Source: Petrolisthes cinctipes
Taxonomy: Eukaryota > Arthropoda > Malacostraca > Decapoda > Porcellanidae
Direction: 5' to 3'
NCBI GenBank assembly: GCA_033782935.1
Contig: JAWQEG010003748.1
Coordinates: forward strand, 1 to 64,000
Length of the DNA: 64,000 bases
A model generated the notes under the pieces. That model searched no databases. It had not been told where the DNA came from and worked only from the letters and a program-made list of their open reading frames with translations. Within the stretch, counting starts at the first letter, position 1. Each line of letters opens with the position of its first letter. Below are positions 23,205-33,600 of this stretch, one piece after another. A program made the translations under genes and the position numbers.

Positions 23205-24611
23205 AGAGCGTAGGGTGGGGAGGTATTCGCTCACCCACCTTTTCCAAAACTGTTCTGTAATGAGCTGAGCATGCCTCCACCATCGCCGGTAGGCGTCAGC
23301 AAGATGCCATTCCCCTTGAATCACTAGGGTTGCCGGGTTCACCATCAAAAGGTGTAATGGCTTGCAAATCAGCGGGGTCATTAATTTTGACAGTGGGGTT
23401 ATCGGTCTCCCATTAACGATCTCATCTACAGCACAGAAGATTGTGACTAGTCGTTTTTCATCCAATGATTGTATGCCTATCACTCCCTAAAGAACCTTCC
23501 TCACAGTACGTATTTACCTTTCCCAGACACCGCCCATATGAGAGGCTGATGGCGGGCTGAAAATCCACTCAATCTGGTTTTTTAGCAAGGTGTCTCTGAC
23601 ATTGTTGTTTTTATTCCAAGCCTGGGTAGCCTCTCTTATTTCCTTGTTTACTCTATAAGTCATGTTTGTTCCATTATCGGATTTAATGCATTTTCGCAGT
23701 CCCTTCCAGGCTCCAAATCTCACTAAGGAGTTAATTAAAGAGTCTGCCTCCAATGAGGCTAGTACCTCTAAGGGTATGGTACGGATAGAGGCAAGTATAT
23801 AGGCAACTCCATCTCTTCACCTGAGTATGACCTCTCTTCACATAGAAGGGGCCAAAACAATCCACTCCTGTGTCAGCAAAAGGTCTCTCATTTTGCCTAA
23901 CACGCTCTTCTGGGAGGTCTGCCTGACGTTGATGAATCGCTGCCCAGTTGTTTCTCCGACAAGTCACACACCTTCGAAGGACTTTATCAATCACCCTACG
24001 ACTTTTGGTCAGGAGAAAGGTCAGCGTGTCTCAATCTTCCCCCAACTCGAATGAGACCATCTTGGTCTAAATAAGGCTATAGTCCTCTTATGTTGCTCTT
24101 CACCATTGCATTCCAATTCGTCCAACTCTCTGGGGAAGCCTTCCCTTTGCATTAGTTTCAGGACTGCCTTTCTTGCTGCTTCAAGTTTTGCAAACTTCAG
24201 TCAGCCCAATTGTCCATGTTCTTACTTCACCTTGCATTTCCAGTCAATGAATCTCTTCAGCCATGTCACTCCCTTCAACAAACCATACCAAGATGAATAT
24301 CTAGCATGAAACCCTTCCAACAGCTTCTCCCCTTGGTATTTCCTCGTCGTCAGCGCTGTCACTACTGTCTCTGATTTAATCTCAGGGTCGTCCTCCGCTA
24401 TATGTAGACAGGGTGACTGGATTGTCGGCCATAGAACTTCATTTTCAAGTAGGAATGGAGGTCCTTTAATCCATCTACAATTCTGAGTTAGGTCTGTTCC
24501 TCTGAGGCCTCTGCTGGCAACATCAGCTGGGTTAAGGGCTGAAGGAACATGACGCCACTGTTCGGGTTTTGAGGTTTCATGAATCCTTCCTACTCGGTTG
24601 GCCACATTAAA
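23205..24611 (-). pseudogene. BEL/Pao pol fragment: RNase H end and integrase
   Basis: In minus-strand order: VANRVGRIHETSKPEQWRHV and LNPADVASRGL (24611-24222), which is the region between RNase H and integrase; a zinc-binding and linker segment with EAARKAVLKLMQREGFP (about 24190-24060); RCVTCRRN and PFADTGVDCFGPFYVKRG (23994-23731), with the first catalytic Asp of integrase in GVDCFGPF; CIKSDNGTNM and PPSASHMGGVWER (23753-23514), with the second Asp and the PP..SHMGGVWER signature; then DEIVNGRPITPLS and FWKRWVSEYLPTL (23483-23205). Several frameshifts and stops lie between these pieces. Protease and reverse transcriptase are missing, and the fragment ends abruptly at about 24611. The integrase continues across the hAT insertion at 20317-20093. 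Confidence 0.88.
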
Positions 24612-25892
24612 GCAAAGTGGTTAAGTAATATAATTATGTGAAGACCAATGTGGAGAACAGTATATTTCAACATTACAGTATTGTTGTTTAATGACTGAGG
24701 GTTACTAGGTTATAAAGTACAGTATAATGAAATGTAGAGGATGAAGAAGCATGTGAGAAGGAGAATATGATAAGACCAGGGGAAATGAACTGATGAAAGC
24801 AAGGATAAATGAGAGAGGTAGAAGTTTGGGAGAGGGAGGAAGAGTGGACTTCTATGGTGTATAAAGGTTTGTTCCCTCAGCCAGTCACAATATAACTGCA
24901 GCATCTGACGTTTGAACGACTAAACAACATAATAAGATAGATTCCAAAATGTGTTATGTCATTTGAATCACAGAGAATTCAGTCATAAAGTGGCTGGCTA
25001 AAGGAACGAACTTTTGTACACCATATTATAATAGGGTTACAGGAAATGGACAGCAAGAGATAGTATGTACTGTACAAGAGAGAAGATAAAAGGGAAGGAG
25101 AGATGGGAAAGGAGCAACATAGGTGACAGAGGAAAGGGAGGGAAGGTGTGAGGAGTGGATGAGAGGGAGTATATGAGATCAGAGCAAGAAAAGGTAATGA
25201 ATCACCTTATCATAAAGTTGTATATATACTTATATGCATATTAACCACAGGAAAAATTATGGGAAAGATAGAAAGTACTTCCATATATTACATCCTCCTT
25301 ATTTATATAAAAATCACCAGTACAAATGATCAATATCTGTATTTAATGTTGTATCCTCATTGGGCGTATCCAGAATATAGTACACAATGTGCATGTTTAA
25401 GATATCTATCTTCCCTATAGTCTAAGTCTCACCATTGTTATTTACAAAATAATTAATATTCAGGATACATGCTATTCAACATCTATTTAACTAAATAATT
25501 AGACATTTGAACTGCAAAATACACACTATACAGTACAGGGATATACATAAGTCAAAGTGATGGAAGGTCTTCAAAGTTCTTAAATCATTCTTAACTACAG
25601 TAGGCCTACATACTACAGTACTCATACTTACTAAATGTTTAATTTCTTTGTAATAAAAACCTTCTGTATAGTTTGCCATCACTTCTTGGGTTTATTGTAC
25701 TTGAAACACTCACTATGGAGTCTTTTCATATGACATTCTTATACCATTTCATCATGTCACAGTGAAATAATAGGAGTACAAGGACATGAGTGTTCCCCCA
25801 AATGGGTTATAAGTTCAACACATAATAATTATAGAAACATAAAATATATTAATAACATCCAGTGCTTTACCTTGTCACTTAATGGGCCGTAT
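24612..25892. other. No gene recognised
   Basis: AT-rich intergenic sequence between the BEL/Pao fragment and the 3' end of CIR1, with a purine-rich patch (25080-25200). No conserved frame or structured RNA seen. Confidence 0.5.
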
Positions 25893-26009
25893 TCAAGAAC
25901 ATTTGTGGTGTTGATGATGGTGTGTTACCAATACGACAACTCCATAGACAAATAACAGAACCATCGTACCAGTACCACACCATCATGAAAATCATGGATA
26001 TTCTTGCAT
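25893..26009. repeat. Palindromic element, family 1
   Basis: The left arm TTCAAGAACATTTGTGGTGT and right arm TATTCTTGCATA are inverted, with inner arms GATGATGGTGTG and CACACCATCATG. The centre has AACTCCATAGACAAATAACA. It is about 117 bp with no frame. Confidence 0.75.
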
Positions 26010-26121
26010 ACTGGCCAATGTGTGATCATGTACAAGTCATGTCACATCAATCCTAACATACCTTGCTAACATTCATACAACTCACACACAATAGATCTGG
26101 TATCATCAACATATTACTGTA

Positions 26122-26357
26122 CAGTCGTGGTCAATAATAATCATCCACATATGGGTATCTCAAACAATTTACTTTCTAATATTTTCAAGTTCACATTATA
26201 ATGTTATTGTTTTAAGTTGTGTGCAGCTATTGGTAGTAAATTAAAAGATGGTATTTAAATTATTTATTGGAAATTTTATCTGCTAAGGAACAGAGGGAAG
26301 CTGTCATACTCTCACCTAAGTTACCCCTATATGGATGATTATTTTTTACCACGACTG
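26122..26357. mobile_element. Tc1/mariner-type MITE, 236 bp, TA-flanked
   Basis: The left end is CAGTCGTGGTCAATAATAAT followed by CATCCACATATGG. The right end CCATATGGATGATTATT-like sequence with ACCACGACTG is the inverted complement, about 33 bp with few mismatches. TA flanks both sides (26120-26121 and 26358-26359). The interior is AT-rich without a transposase. It lies 70 bp downstream of the CIR1 stop codon, on the transcribed side. It contains AATAAA on the CIR1 strand (26263-26268). Confidence 0.8.
26263..26268 (-). promoter_or_regulatory. Candidate CIR1 polyadenylation signal
   Basis: This is the first AATAAA on the minus strand after the CIR1 stop, 159 nt downstream, and it lies inside the MITE. 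Its use is inferred from position only. Confidence 0.4.
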
Positions 26358-26426
26358 TACCTTTGTATATTTCAGTTTATCTCTGTCCACTTTTTCATTG
26401 ATCTACACTCTTCTATCTCTGCTTGT

Positions 26427-27611
26427 TTATCTCCTGTCTCTCTCTTTACTCCTCTCTCTCACTCTATCCCTATTCTTTTCTCTCTCTCTGCTTCTATCTC
26501 TTCCTTTGCCCCTATCCCTACTACTGTCACTTTCCCTATCTCGTTCATTTCTTCCTTCTCTATCCCTCTCTCTACTTCCTTCTTTACCTCTTCTGCATCT
26601 CCTGTCCCTCTCTTCCCGGTCCCTGCTTCTCTCTCGGTCTCTCTTATCTCTTCCCTGATGCTTATCCCTGTCACAGCTTCCCTCTCCCCTGTTCAGATGT
26701 TTCTCTCTGGTTTTACTGTTTTGCTGCTGTGTTGTTTTGTAATCTCCCTCGTTGTTCCTATCATTTGCACTTCCCCAAAAGTCCCAGGCACGGGTTCGAC
26801 CCCCAGAAGTCTGCTCCACTCTGCCTGTGGCTCCATTGATACTGTTATTTGTACCGTGTGCACTGTCCTGTCTGCTTTGCTTATATTCATGCATGTATTT
26901 CCTGCGGTGCCTGTCCTCCCCTCCTTGCAGTTGTCTACTTGGCTGGTCCTCATCTGATGATGTCCCAGCCTCCTGTTTGATGGTAACCTTCTCAGACCTC
27001 ATGGACCCTTTACTCAAGTCATCATCTTGTTTGCTTCGCTTCTCATGATTATTGTGGTTTTTCTTCTTGTGTCTTTGATGTCTGTTGGGTGAGTCGTCAT
27101 CAAATGATCTCTTTTCCTCTTTGATAGCCAGAGTGTCCAGACGGCTCATGGAGTTGCCAAAAGGTTGATCATGCCCAATGAAGTCCACTTTAAGCCCCTT
27201 GGTGATCTCTCTTAGCAGTGCCTGTGGGTCTGCATTCTGTTCCTTCTCTTCTCTTTTCTTCTTATGTTTTTGCTTTTTCTTTTTCTTCTTTTTCTCATCT
27301 TCTGAGTCTGAATCAGAGCTGCTACTGCTACTACTACTGCTGCTTGAAATGCTTTTCCTTCTCTTTCTCTTCTTTTCCTTTTTATTCTTCTTTCTCTTCT
27401 TCTTTTTCTCATCTTCAGACTCAGAAGAATCTGAGTCTGAGTCGGAGGAGGACTCTGCATGCTTCTTCTTCTTTTTCTTTGACTTCTTAACCTTCTTCTT
27501 CCTGTTTCCCATTTTCTCGAGTTTCCGCAGCAGCTGTTTTTTCTCTTTTTTAGACAACGATCGCAGCAGCTTGTATTCATCCACACTTTCCTCATCACTT
27601 GACAGCAAGCA
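26427..27611 (-). CDS. CIR1: CIR1 coding exon 4 (Lys-, Ser- and Arg-rich tail)
   Basis: Acceptor TTTGCAG|TGCTTG; TAA at 26429-26427. It encodes residues 199-592. [20 protein letters not shown] corresponds to the acidic and leucine-containing block of CIR1. It is followed by poly-Lys with Ser/Asp/Glu runs, and from about residue 500 by alternating Arg-Asp and Arg-Glu. The antisense of this exon also reads open, which is only a consequence of its purine-rich composition. Confidence 0.88.
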   Translation of the reverse strand, partial: CLLSSDEESVDEYKLLRSLSKKEKKQLLRKLEKMGNRKKKVKKSKKKKKKHAESSSDSDSDSSESEDEKKKKRKKNKKEKKRKRRKSISSSSSSSSSSSDSDSEDEKKKKKKKQKHKKKREEKEQNADPQALLREITKGLKVDFIGHDQPFGNSMSRLDTLAIKEEKRSFDDDSPNRHQRHKKKNHNNHEKRSKQDDDLSKGSMRSEKVTIKQEAGTSSDEDQPSRQLQGGEDRHRRKYMHEYKQSRQDSAHGTNNSINGATGRVEQTSGGRTRAWDFWGSANDRNNEGDYKTTQQQNSKTREKHLNRGEGSCDRDKHQGRDKRDRERSRDREERDRRCRRGKEGSRERDREGRNERDRESDSSRDRGKGRDRSREREKNRDRVRERSKERDRR

Positions 27612-30600
27612 CTGCAAAGATACAAAAAGTTATACAATACTGTATAATAGAGGAAGAACCATACACTGAGAGAGTTCAAAAGAGCAATGGTAATATAAAA
27701 GAGATGGAAAAGTGTAAGAAGTGATCGAGTTTGTAACACAGAAAGAGGGGAACATTTATTTTTATTCTATCCTGTCTGAAAATGCTGTGAAGGTTGAGCC
27801 TTGAGCCACCCCACCCGACATGAGAACCATATTCCATAAATATACAGCAGTCACATAAAACATGGTTTTCGTATTGCAATTTCACAGAGAGAACTTGTTC
27901 TTCCAGAGTAATATATTATTCCCTTACATTATTGAGTCATTCATTATGCATCCATCCTGGCTCAGGAGGCAAAGAAAGATGCATTCAAACATTTACTTTT
28001 AGCCCAAGCTGAGTGTTTGTAAATGGGAAAATGTAAATATAAATTACATTCTGTCTACACTGTACAGGATACTTATTTGGCACACACACACAAAAATGGT
28101 GAGATCCCCCAACTGGCTCAACCGACTGACACATCCACTCACTTGGTTCCTAGCAAGGGGGTTCTGTGAGATTCCATAGATGCCTGAGGAGATACTGGCA
28201 ATGTTCTTGAGTCTGAGTCCATCATCTCTCATGCCAGCGGCCAACTCCTTCTGGTCAACATTGCCGGTGGCTTCTGTTGGCTCCAGTACTCGGCCATACA
28301 GTGGACACTCTTTGTCTGTATTGATGTGACCCCAAGCCTTACACTTGATACATCGCACATTACGCACAGCAATTCCGAAGGGCTGGTCACGGATGGTGTC
28401 GTCATTCTTGCAGTAACTGGGCAAACATTAAGAGCATTTTAGCTTAGGATATAGGATAAAAAGAATTTCCTATATTATGGCGACCTATATGTGTTTTTTC
28501 AACATTTCACAACTAAGGATCATATGGGTTAATATTTTATTTATTTACCATTTTGTGGTCTTGGTAAGGATTAAGGTCAGGGTTAAGTGGGAGTACTGTA
28601 GGAGGGATGAAGGGGGGAACAAGAGGGAGGTGGCAAGTGAAGATTGAGTGACAGTGAGTATAGAGAGGAATATAAGAGGAGGGTGGGTGAGGTGCTGGAG
28701 GATGCAAGGCTGGGTATAGGGGAGGGAGTGGGAGTGAATGATGTATATGAAGTGTTTAAGACACTAGTAATGAGGACAGCAGCAGGGGTAGTGGGATACA
28801 AGACACAGAAGAGGGGCAAGAAAGGGAATGCATGGTGGTTAGAAGAAGTGAAAAAAGCAATAGAAAATAAAAGGAATGCAAATAGGAGAACATTAGAGAG
28901 GAATGTGTCAGGGGAAGTGAAAGAGAGGTGGAAGAGAGAATATAATGTATGTAAAAGGCAAGTGAAGAGGATGGTGAGTGAGAGTAAAAGGAGAGTGGAT
29001 GAGGAGTTTGGTAGGAAACTGAGTGAGAAGTTTAAAGAAAACAAGAAATTATTCTGGAAGGAGGTTAAAAGAGAAAGAGGAGAAGGAACGTCTGGTAGCA
29101 TGAGAATGAATAGAGAGGATGGAGTTACTGAGAGTGGAAGTAAGGAAGTGAAAGAAGTATGGAAGAGGCATTTTGATAGTTTGATGAATGAGGGGATGGG
29201 AGGGAATGCGGTGGTGACATGCATGGGGCCATATGGAGGCAGGTGGTAGACGACAGGGTGTACAGGGAGAATTAGGAAGGGAAGAGGTTAGGAAAGCAAT
29301 AGGAAAGTTGAAGATGGGAAAGGCATCGGGGGTGGATGGGATAACTGCGGAAATGTTAAAGTGTGGAGGGGAGGTAGTGGTGGAGTGAATGTTGCTTATA
29401 TGCACATGGCTTGGAGGCAGGGAGAGGTACCAGAGGATTGGAGGAGAGCCATAATTGTGCCTTTGTATAAGGGGAAGGGGAGTAAGGATGAGTGTGGTAA
29501 CTATATGGGAATAAGCCTTCTTAGTGTACCGGGGAAGGTGTATGGGAAGGTTCTTACTGAGAGACTGACTGAAGTAACAGGGAATAAAGTTAGTGAGGAG
29601 CAGGGAGGGTTCAGAAAGGGTAGAGGATGTGTGGACCAGATATTTGCATTAAAATCAATAGTGGAGAAATATATTGGGAAGGGTAGGAAGTTGTATGCTG
29701 CTTTCATATGGACTTGGAGAAGGCATACGATAGGGTTGATAGGAGAGCTATGACAGAGGTGTTGAGAATTTGTGGCATTGAGGCCTTTTATGCAGATGCA
29801 AAAGCATGTGTGCAGGTAGAGGGTGGTCTAAGTGAGAGCTTTAATATTAGTGTAGGGCTGAGACAGGGGTGTGTTATGTCACCATGGTTGTTCAATATAT
29901 ATATGGATGGTTGTAAGAGAGAGATGAAAGCCAAAGTGAATGGCCTGGGGGCTAAGTTGAGGCTGCATGAAATAAATTGGTTCTTAATGGCAAGTTATTT
30001 GCGGATGACACTGTGTTGATGTCTGAGAGTGTAAGGGAGTTGCAGAGGGTGGTGGATGAATTTCAGTCCTGTGTAAACGAAGGAAACTGAAGGTGAATGT
30101 TGGTAAAAGTAAAGTGATGGTATTTGAGAGAGCAGAAACTGAAGTGATTGACTTTGCCACACCTTACACAGTGGGAGAACCAACAGGGTCCTGGAGTGGC
30201 GGCGTCTACGTCGTGGGACCACCCCCCAAGGCTCCCAAGGAAGGAAGCTATGGGGGCCAAACCGTCACAACATCCCCCCGCCCCCCACCAGGGGGCGTGA
30301 GTCCCTGGGAACGGCTTCAGTCACCCGGGCAATACCACACCCTCACACAACACACACAACTACACATTTTTTCATCACCGAGGAATGATTCTCCGGCTGT
30401 CATTTCTCGGCTTCTCCTTCTAGCAGCCGGAGACATTGAAAGCAATCCTGGACCCATAAACAAATACACATGTCCGACATGCTCTAAACCCATCACATCA
30501 AGTAGGCAGACAAAGGGTTCAGTTCAATGCAATTCCTGTAAGAACTTATCATGTACAACATTAGCATCCATGAAACACTACACAAACACATGGACCTGTT

Positions 30601-33600
30601 CCACATGTCCCTCACCTCTTCCAACACCACAACCTCCACCACACTCTCCATCACTCCCACCTCCATCACCCTTATTATCACCCACACCTCCATCACCCTT
30701 ACCATCACCCACACCTCCATCACCCTTACCAACACTCCCGCCTCCATCACCCATACAGAACAGAGCCCTAAAGACTATCACAGGCTGCACAGCTACCACA
30801 CCTACAGACCACCTACACTATGAAACCAAAGTCCTCAAAATCAAGGATCACCTTGACATGAGAGGCACACAAACACTTGCTGCAGCCTCCACAAACCCAC
30901 ACCATCCACTACACTACATGGCACAACACCCACACATGCCAAGGAACATCAAAACAACACCCAGTACACGATACCATACACAAATACTATCATCTCTTAC
31001 ACCCTGCCCAACCCAAACCAATCTCCAGAAACACATCCATACTCAAATCACTCATCAATCCATCCGAACACTCAAAAACAACACTCAGCTGTATGCACGA
31101 CCTCCTGACATCCACCCATCCGAATCCTCCCTTCCCCGTGAGGACAGAGTCCACCTGGCCAGGCTGAGGTGTGGCCACCACCCGGCCCTTCTGACATATC
31201 AGAAGAGGCTGGATGGAGCCATTGCGGACGCCTGTCCGGGATGCAACACAGCACCCCATTCTATTAAACACATTATTGAAGACTGCAACGCACACAACCA
31301 CACTCGCCAACAACACAACATACACTCTCTGAGGGCATTGTGGGAAAGCCCGGTTCAGGCCATGGCCTTCCTCAGGAGCTCGGGGCTGCTCGGCCAGACA
31401 GCTTGAGGAACTTCAACAACAACAACTGGGACTAAGTGTGAGATAACTCTGAGGGGTGAGAGGATGGAGGAAGTGAAGGAGTTTAAGTACCTGGGTACAG
31501 TTATGTGTAAACATGCAAGTATGGAAGGAGAAATTAGGGAGAGAGCAATGAGGGGTAGACAGGTCATAGGATCACTGGGGAGGATTATGAAGGGTAGAAG
31601 TGTGAGTATGGAAGTGAAAAGGGGACTAAGAAATAGTATAATCCTGCCAACACTGATATATGCATCAGAGACATGGACATGAAATAGGGCTCATCAGTCT
31701 AGAATAGGTGCAGTGGAAATGAGTTACTTGAGAGGAGCATGTGGACTTACTAGGTGGGATGGAGAAAGTAATGAGTGTGTATGAGAGATGTGGTATGAGT
31801 GAGAAGGCAATTGGTATTGAGTGTGGAGTGGTTGAGAGAGTGAAGCGTAATACACTGAGGTGGTTTGGGCATGTGGAGAGAATGCAAGGTGTGGAGTTTG
31901 TAAAGAAGGTGTATGGAAGTGAAGTTGTGGGACCTGGTGTGAGAGGTAGACCTCCGGTTAGATGGCAGAACAGAGTGGAAGAGTATGTAAAGGAGAGAAA
32001 CATGAGGGGCAGAGTAGGGCTTGACCAAGTAAGAAGGGAGTGTTGGAACAGGGAAAACTGGAGACACTTCTGTCGTGGCCACCCCCTTGGGGAGAGTTCC
32101 CAGAGGGAACGAGGCATCAGAGCTATAGATAGATAGATTTTATTTACTCAAAACCATCTTCTTCACTGTTAAACAATACTGTACCTTTCTCTGGGAGCAT
32201 TAAACTTGCGTTGCCACTCAAACTTGTACTCTGGTTCTCCGTCTTCTTTTTCTCTTTCCTTCTTGACCCCAGCTGGAGCCTCATACATGAAGTTAAGGGA
32301 GAGTTTGTCCTTATTCTCTCCCTTAGTCAGTAATGCCTTGTTGTTGTACAGTTCTTGTTCCTTCTCATATTGCATACGAAGTTCATCTTGTTTTTTTCTC
32401 TCTGCCTCGGCCTTCTGTTCTGCTATCCAAACCTACAAACAGAGAGAAAATCAATTACAGTGAAGGGCTTCTATTAGTATTGATTCTGTTTATATTTTCT
32501 TGTACGGTAGTGTTGGGTAGGTTGCACCAGTCTCGATTAGGTTGAACAGGTGATCAGGTGGTTTAATTGATTCAAGAATGGTTGGTGTCATTATTATGGC
32601 CAAGTTAGGTCAAAGTATTCTGACCCAACCAAGATTAAGCTTAGCCTAGTTATGTCAGGTTTCAAAGGTTTGCCTAATTTTGAAAAAGAAAAAAAATAAG
32701 GTCAAGTTTAAGTTGAGCCACAGAAATGGAGGTAAACATAATATTATTCATTTGTTTTACCTCTCAATGCAAGCCTCTTGGGATGGGTGAGTCAAACATG
32801 GTCAACACCATTTTAAGGTAAATTTTCCGAGTTACACATGTGTGAGATTTTCAGACAAAACATAGTATTTCCTATAGTTTTTCATGTGATTCATTCAATT
32901 TTAACATTCATTTATTGTGCAAATATCCTGATTTGGCCATACCCCATCACCCAGCTTTTGGCAAAAGTTGGCTTGGGTTCTCCAATTTTTGGCGAGCACA
33001 AATAGTATTTGTTTGTTGTACAATTAGGCAGACCTGACCTGACCTAACCTAACCTAATCTGGATGGTTGCAGACTACCAGGACCTAACCTTAGCAGATTA
33101 CTGGGACCTAACCTTAACCCTTAACTCGCGGGTGTAGCAATATTACGGCACTATCAACAAGTCTAGAGCATCGTGGGTGTAGCATTAATTCGGCAGCACC
33201 ATTTTTGAAATTGCGCAGTCCCTAGCAAACTAGTTTTGATGTGGAAACACTGTGGCTGGCAGTTATGGACTTGGCTACAACCATCTCACCCACCACCAGT
33301 CAGTGTTGTTTGAACTGTGAGGGTTTTCATCACTCCTCTTTTCCTGTAATTACCATATATGTACGTAAAAATGACATTGACATTATAATATTTCATATTG
33401 TTGTGTTGAAAACGTACTTTGATGTGTAAATATAGTGTAAGAGTGAATCTTGAGTTGATGTCATTGTGAGGTGCCTACCCTTCATACAGATGTCATTATA
33501 GTCTTCGCAAGTACATCAGGAAACAGCTAAGGGTTTGTACTTCAATTTTGCCCCGGTCACTTTATGATAGTTTACACCGGTTATATCCCGGTAGTTTGCC

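Larger units (their letters stand above)
28544..32136 (+). mobile_element. 5'-truncated non-LTR retrotransposon (LINE) in CIR1 intron 2
   Basis: A LINE copy lying opposite to CIR1. It lacks the endonuclease and carries the RT and 3' end. In order: a basic segment before RT (28644-29249); RT motifs with [33 protein letters not shown] (29361-29753), [20 protein letters not shown] (29708-30019) and FADDT (about 30005), the catalytic YADD-type box; and [20 protein letters not shown] (30093-30150). After the nested insertion it continues with [36 protein letters not shown] and a 3' end with [20 protein letters not shown]. Several frameshifts make it a pseudogene. The 3' end is a short (TAGA)n tail. 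ATTTTATTTA occurs at 28534-28543 and 32137-32146 as a possible, low-complexity target duplication. Confidence 0.85.

Noticed and set aside
26331..26957. 208-codon plus-strand frame over the CIR1 tail
   Set aside because: It is the antisense of the Arg/Asp/Glu-rich CIR1 exon 4. The Ser/Leu/Pro composition follows from that and no family motif is present.
27178..27669. 163-codon Ser/Phe/Leu-rich plus-strand frame
   Set aside because: Antisense of the Lys-rich part of CIR1 exon 4.
33033..33060. Telomere-like TTAGG blocks (GACCTAACCTAACCT)
   Set aside because: Short, imperfect and embedded in a dispersed repeat. Not an interstitial telomere array.
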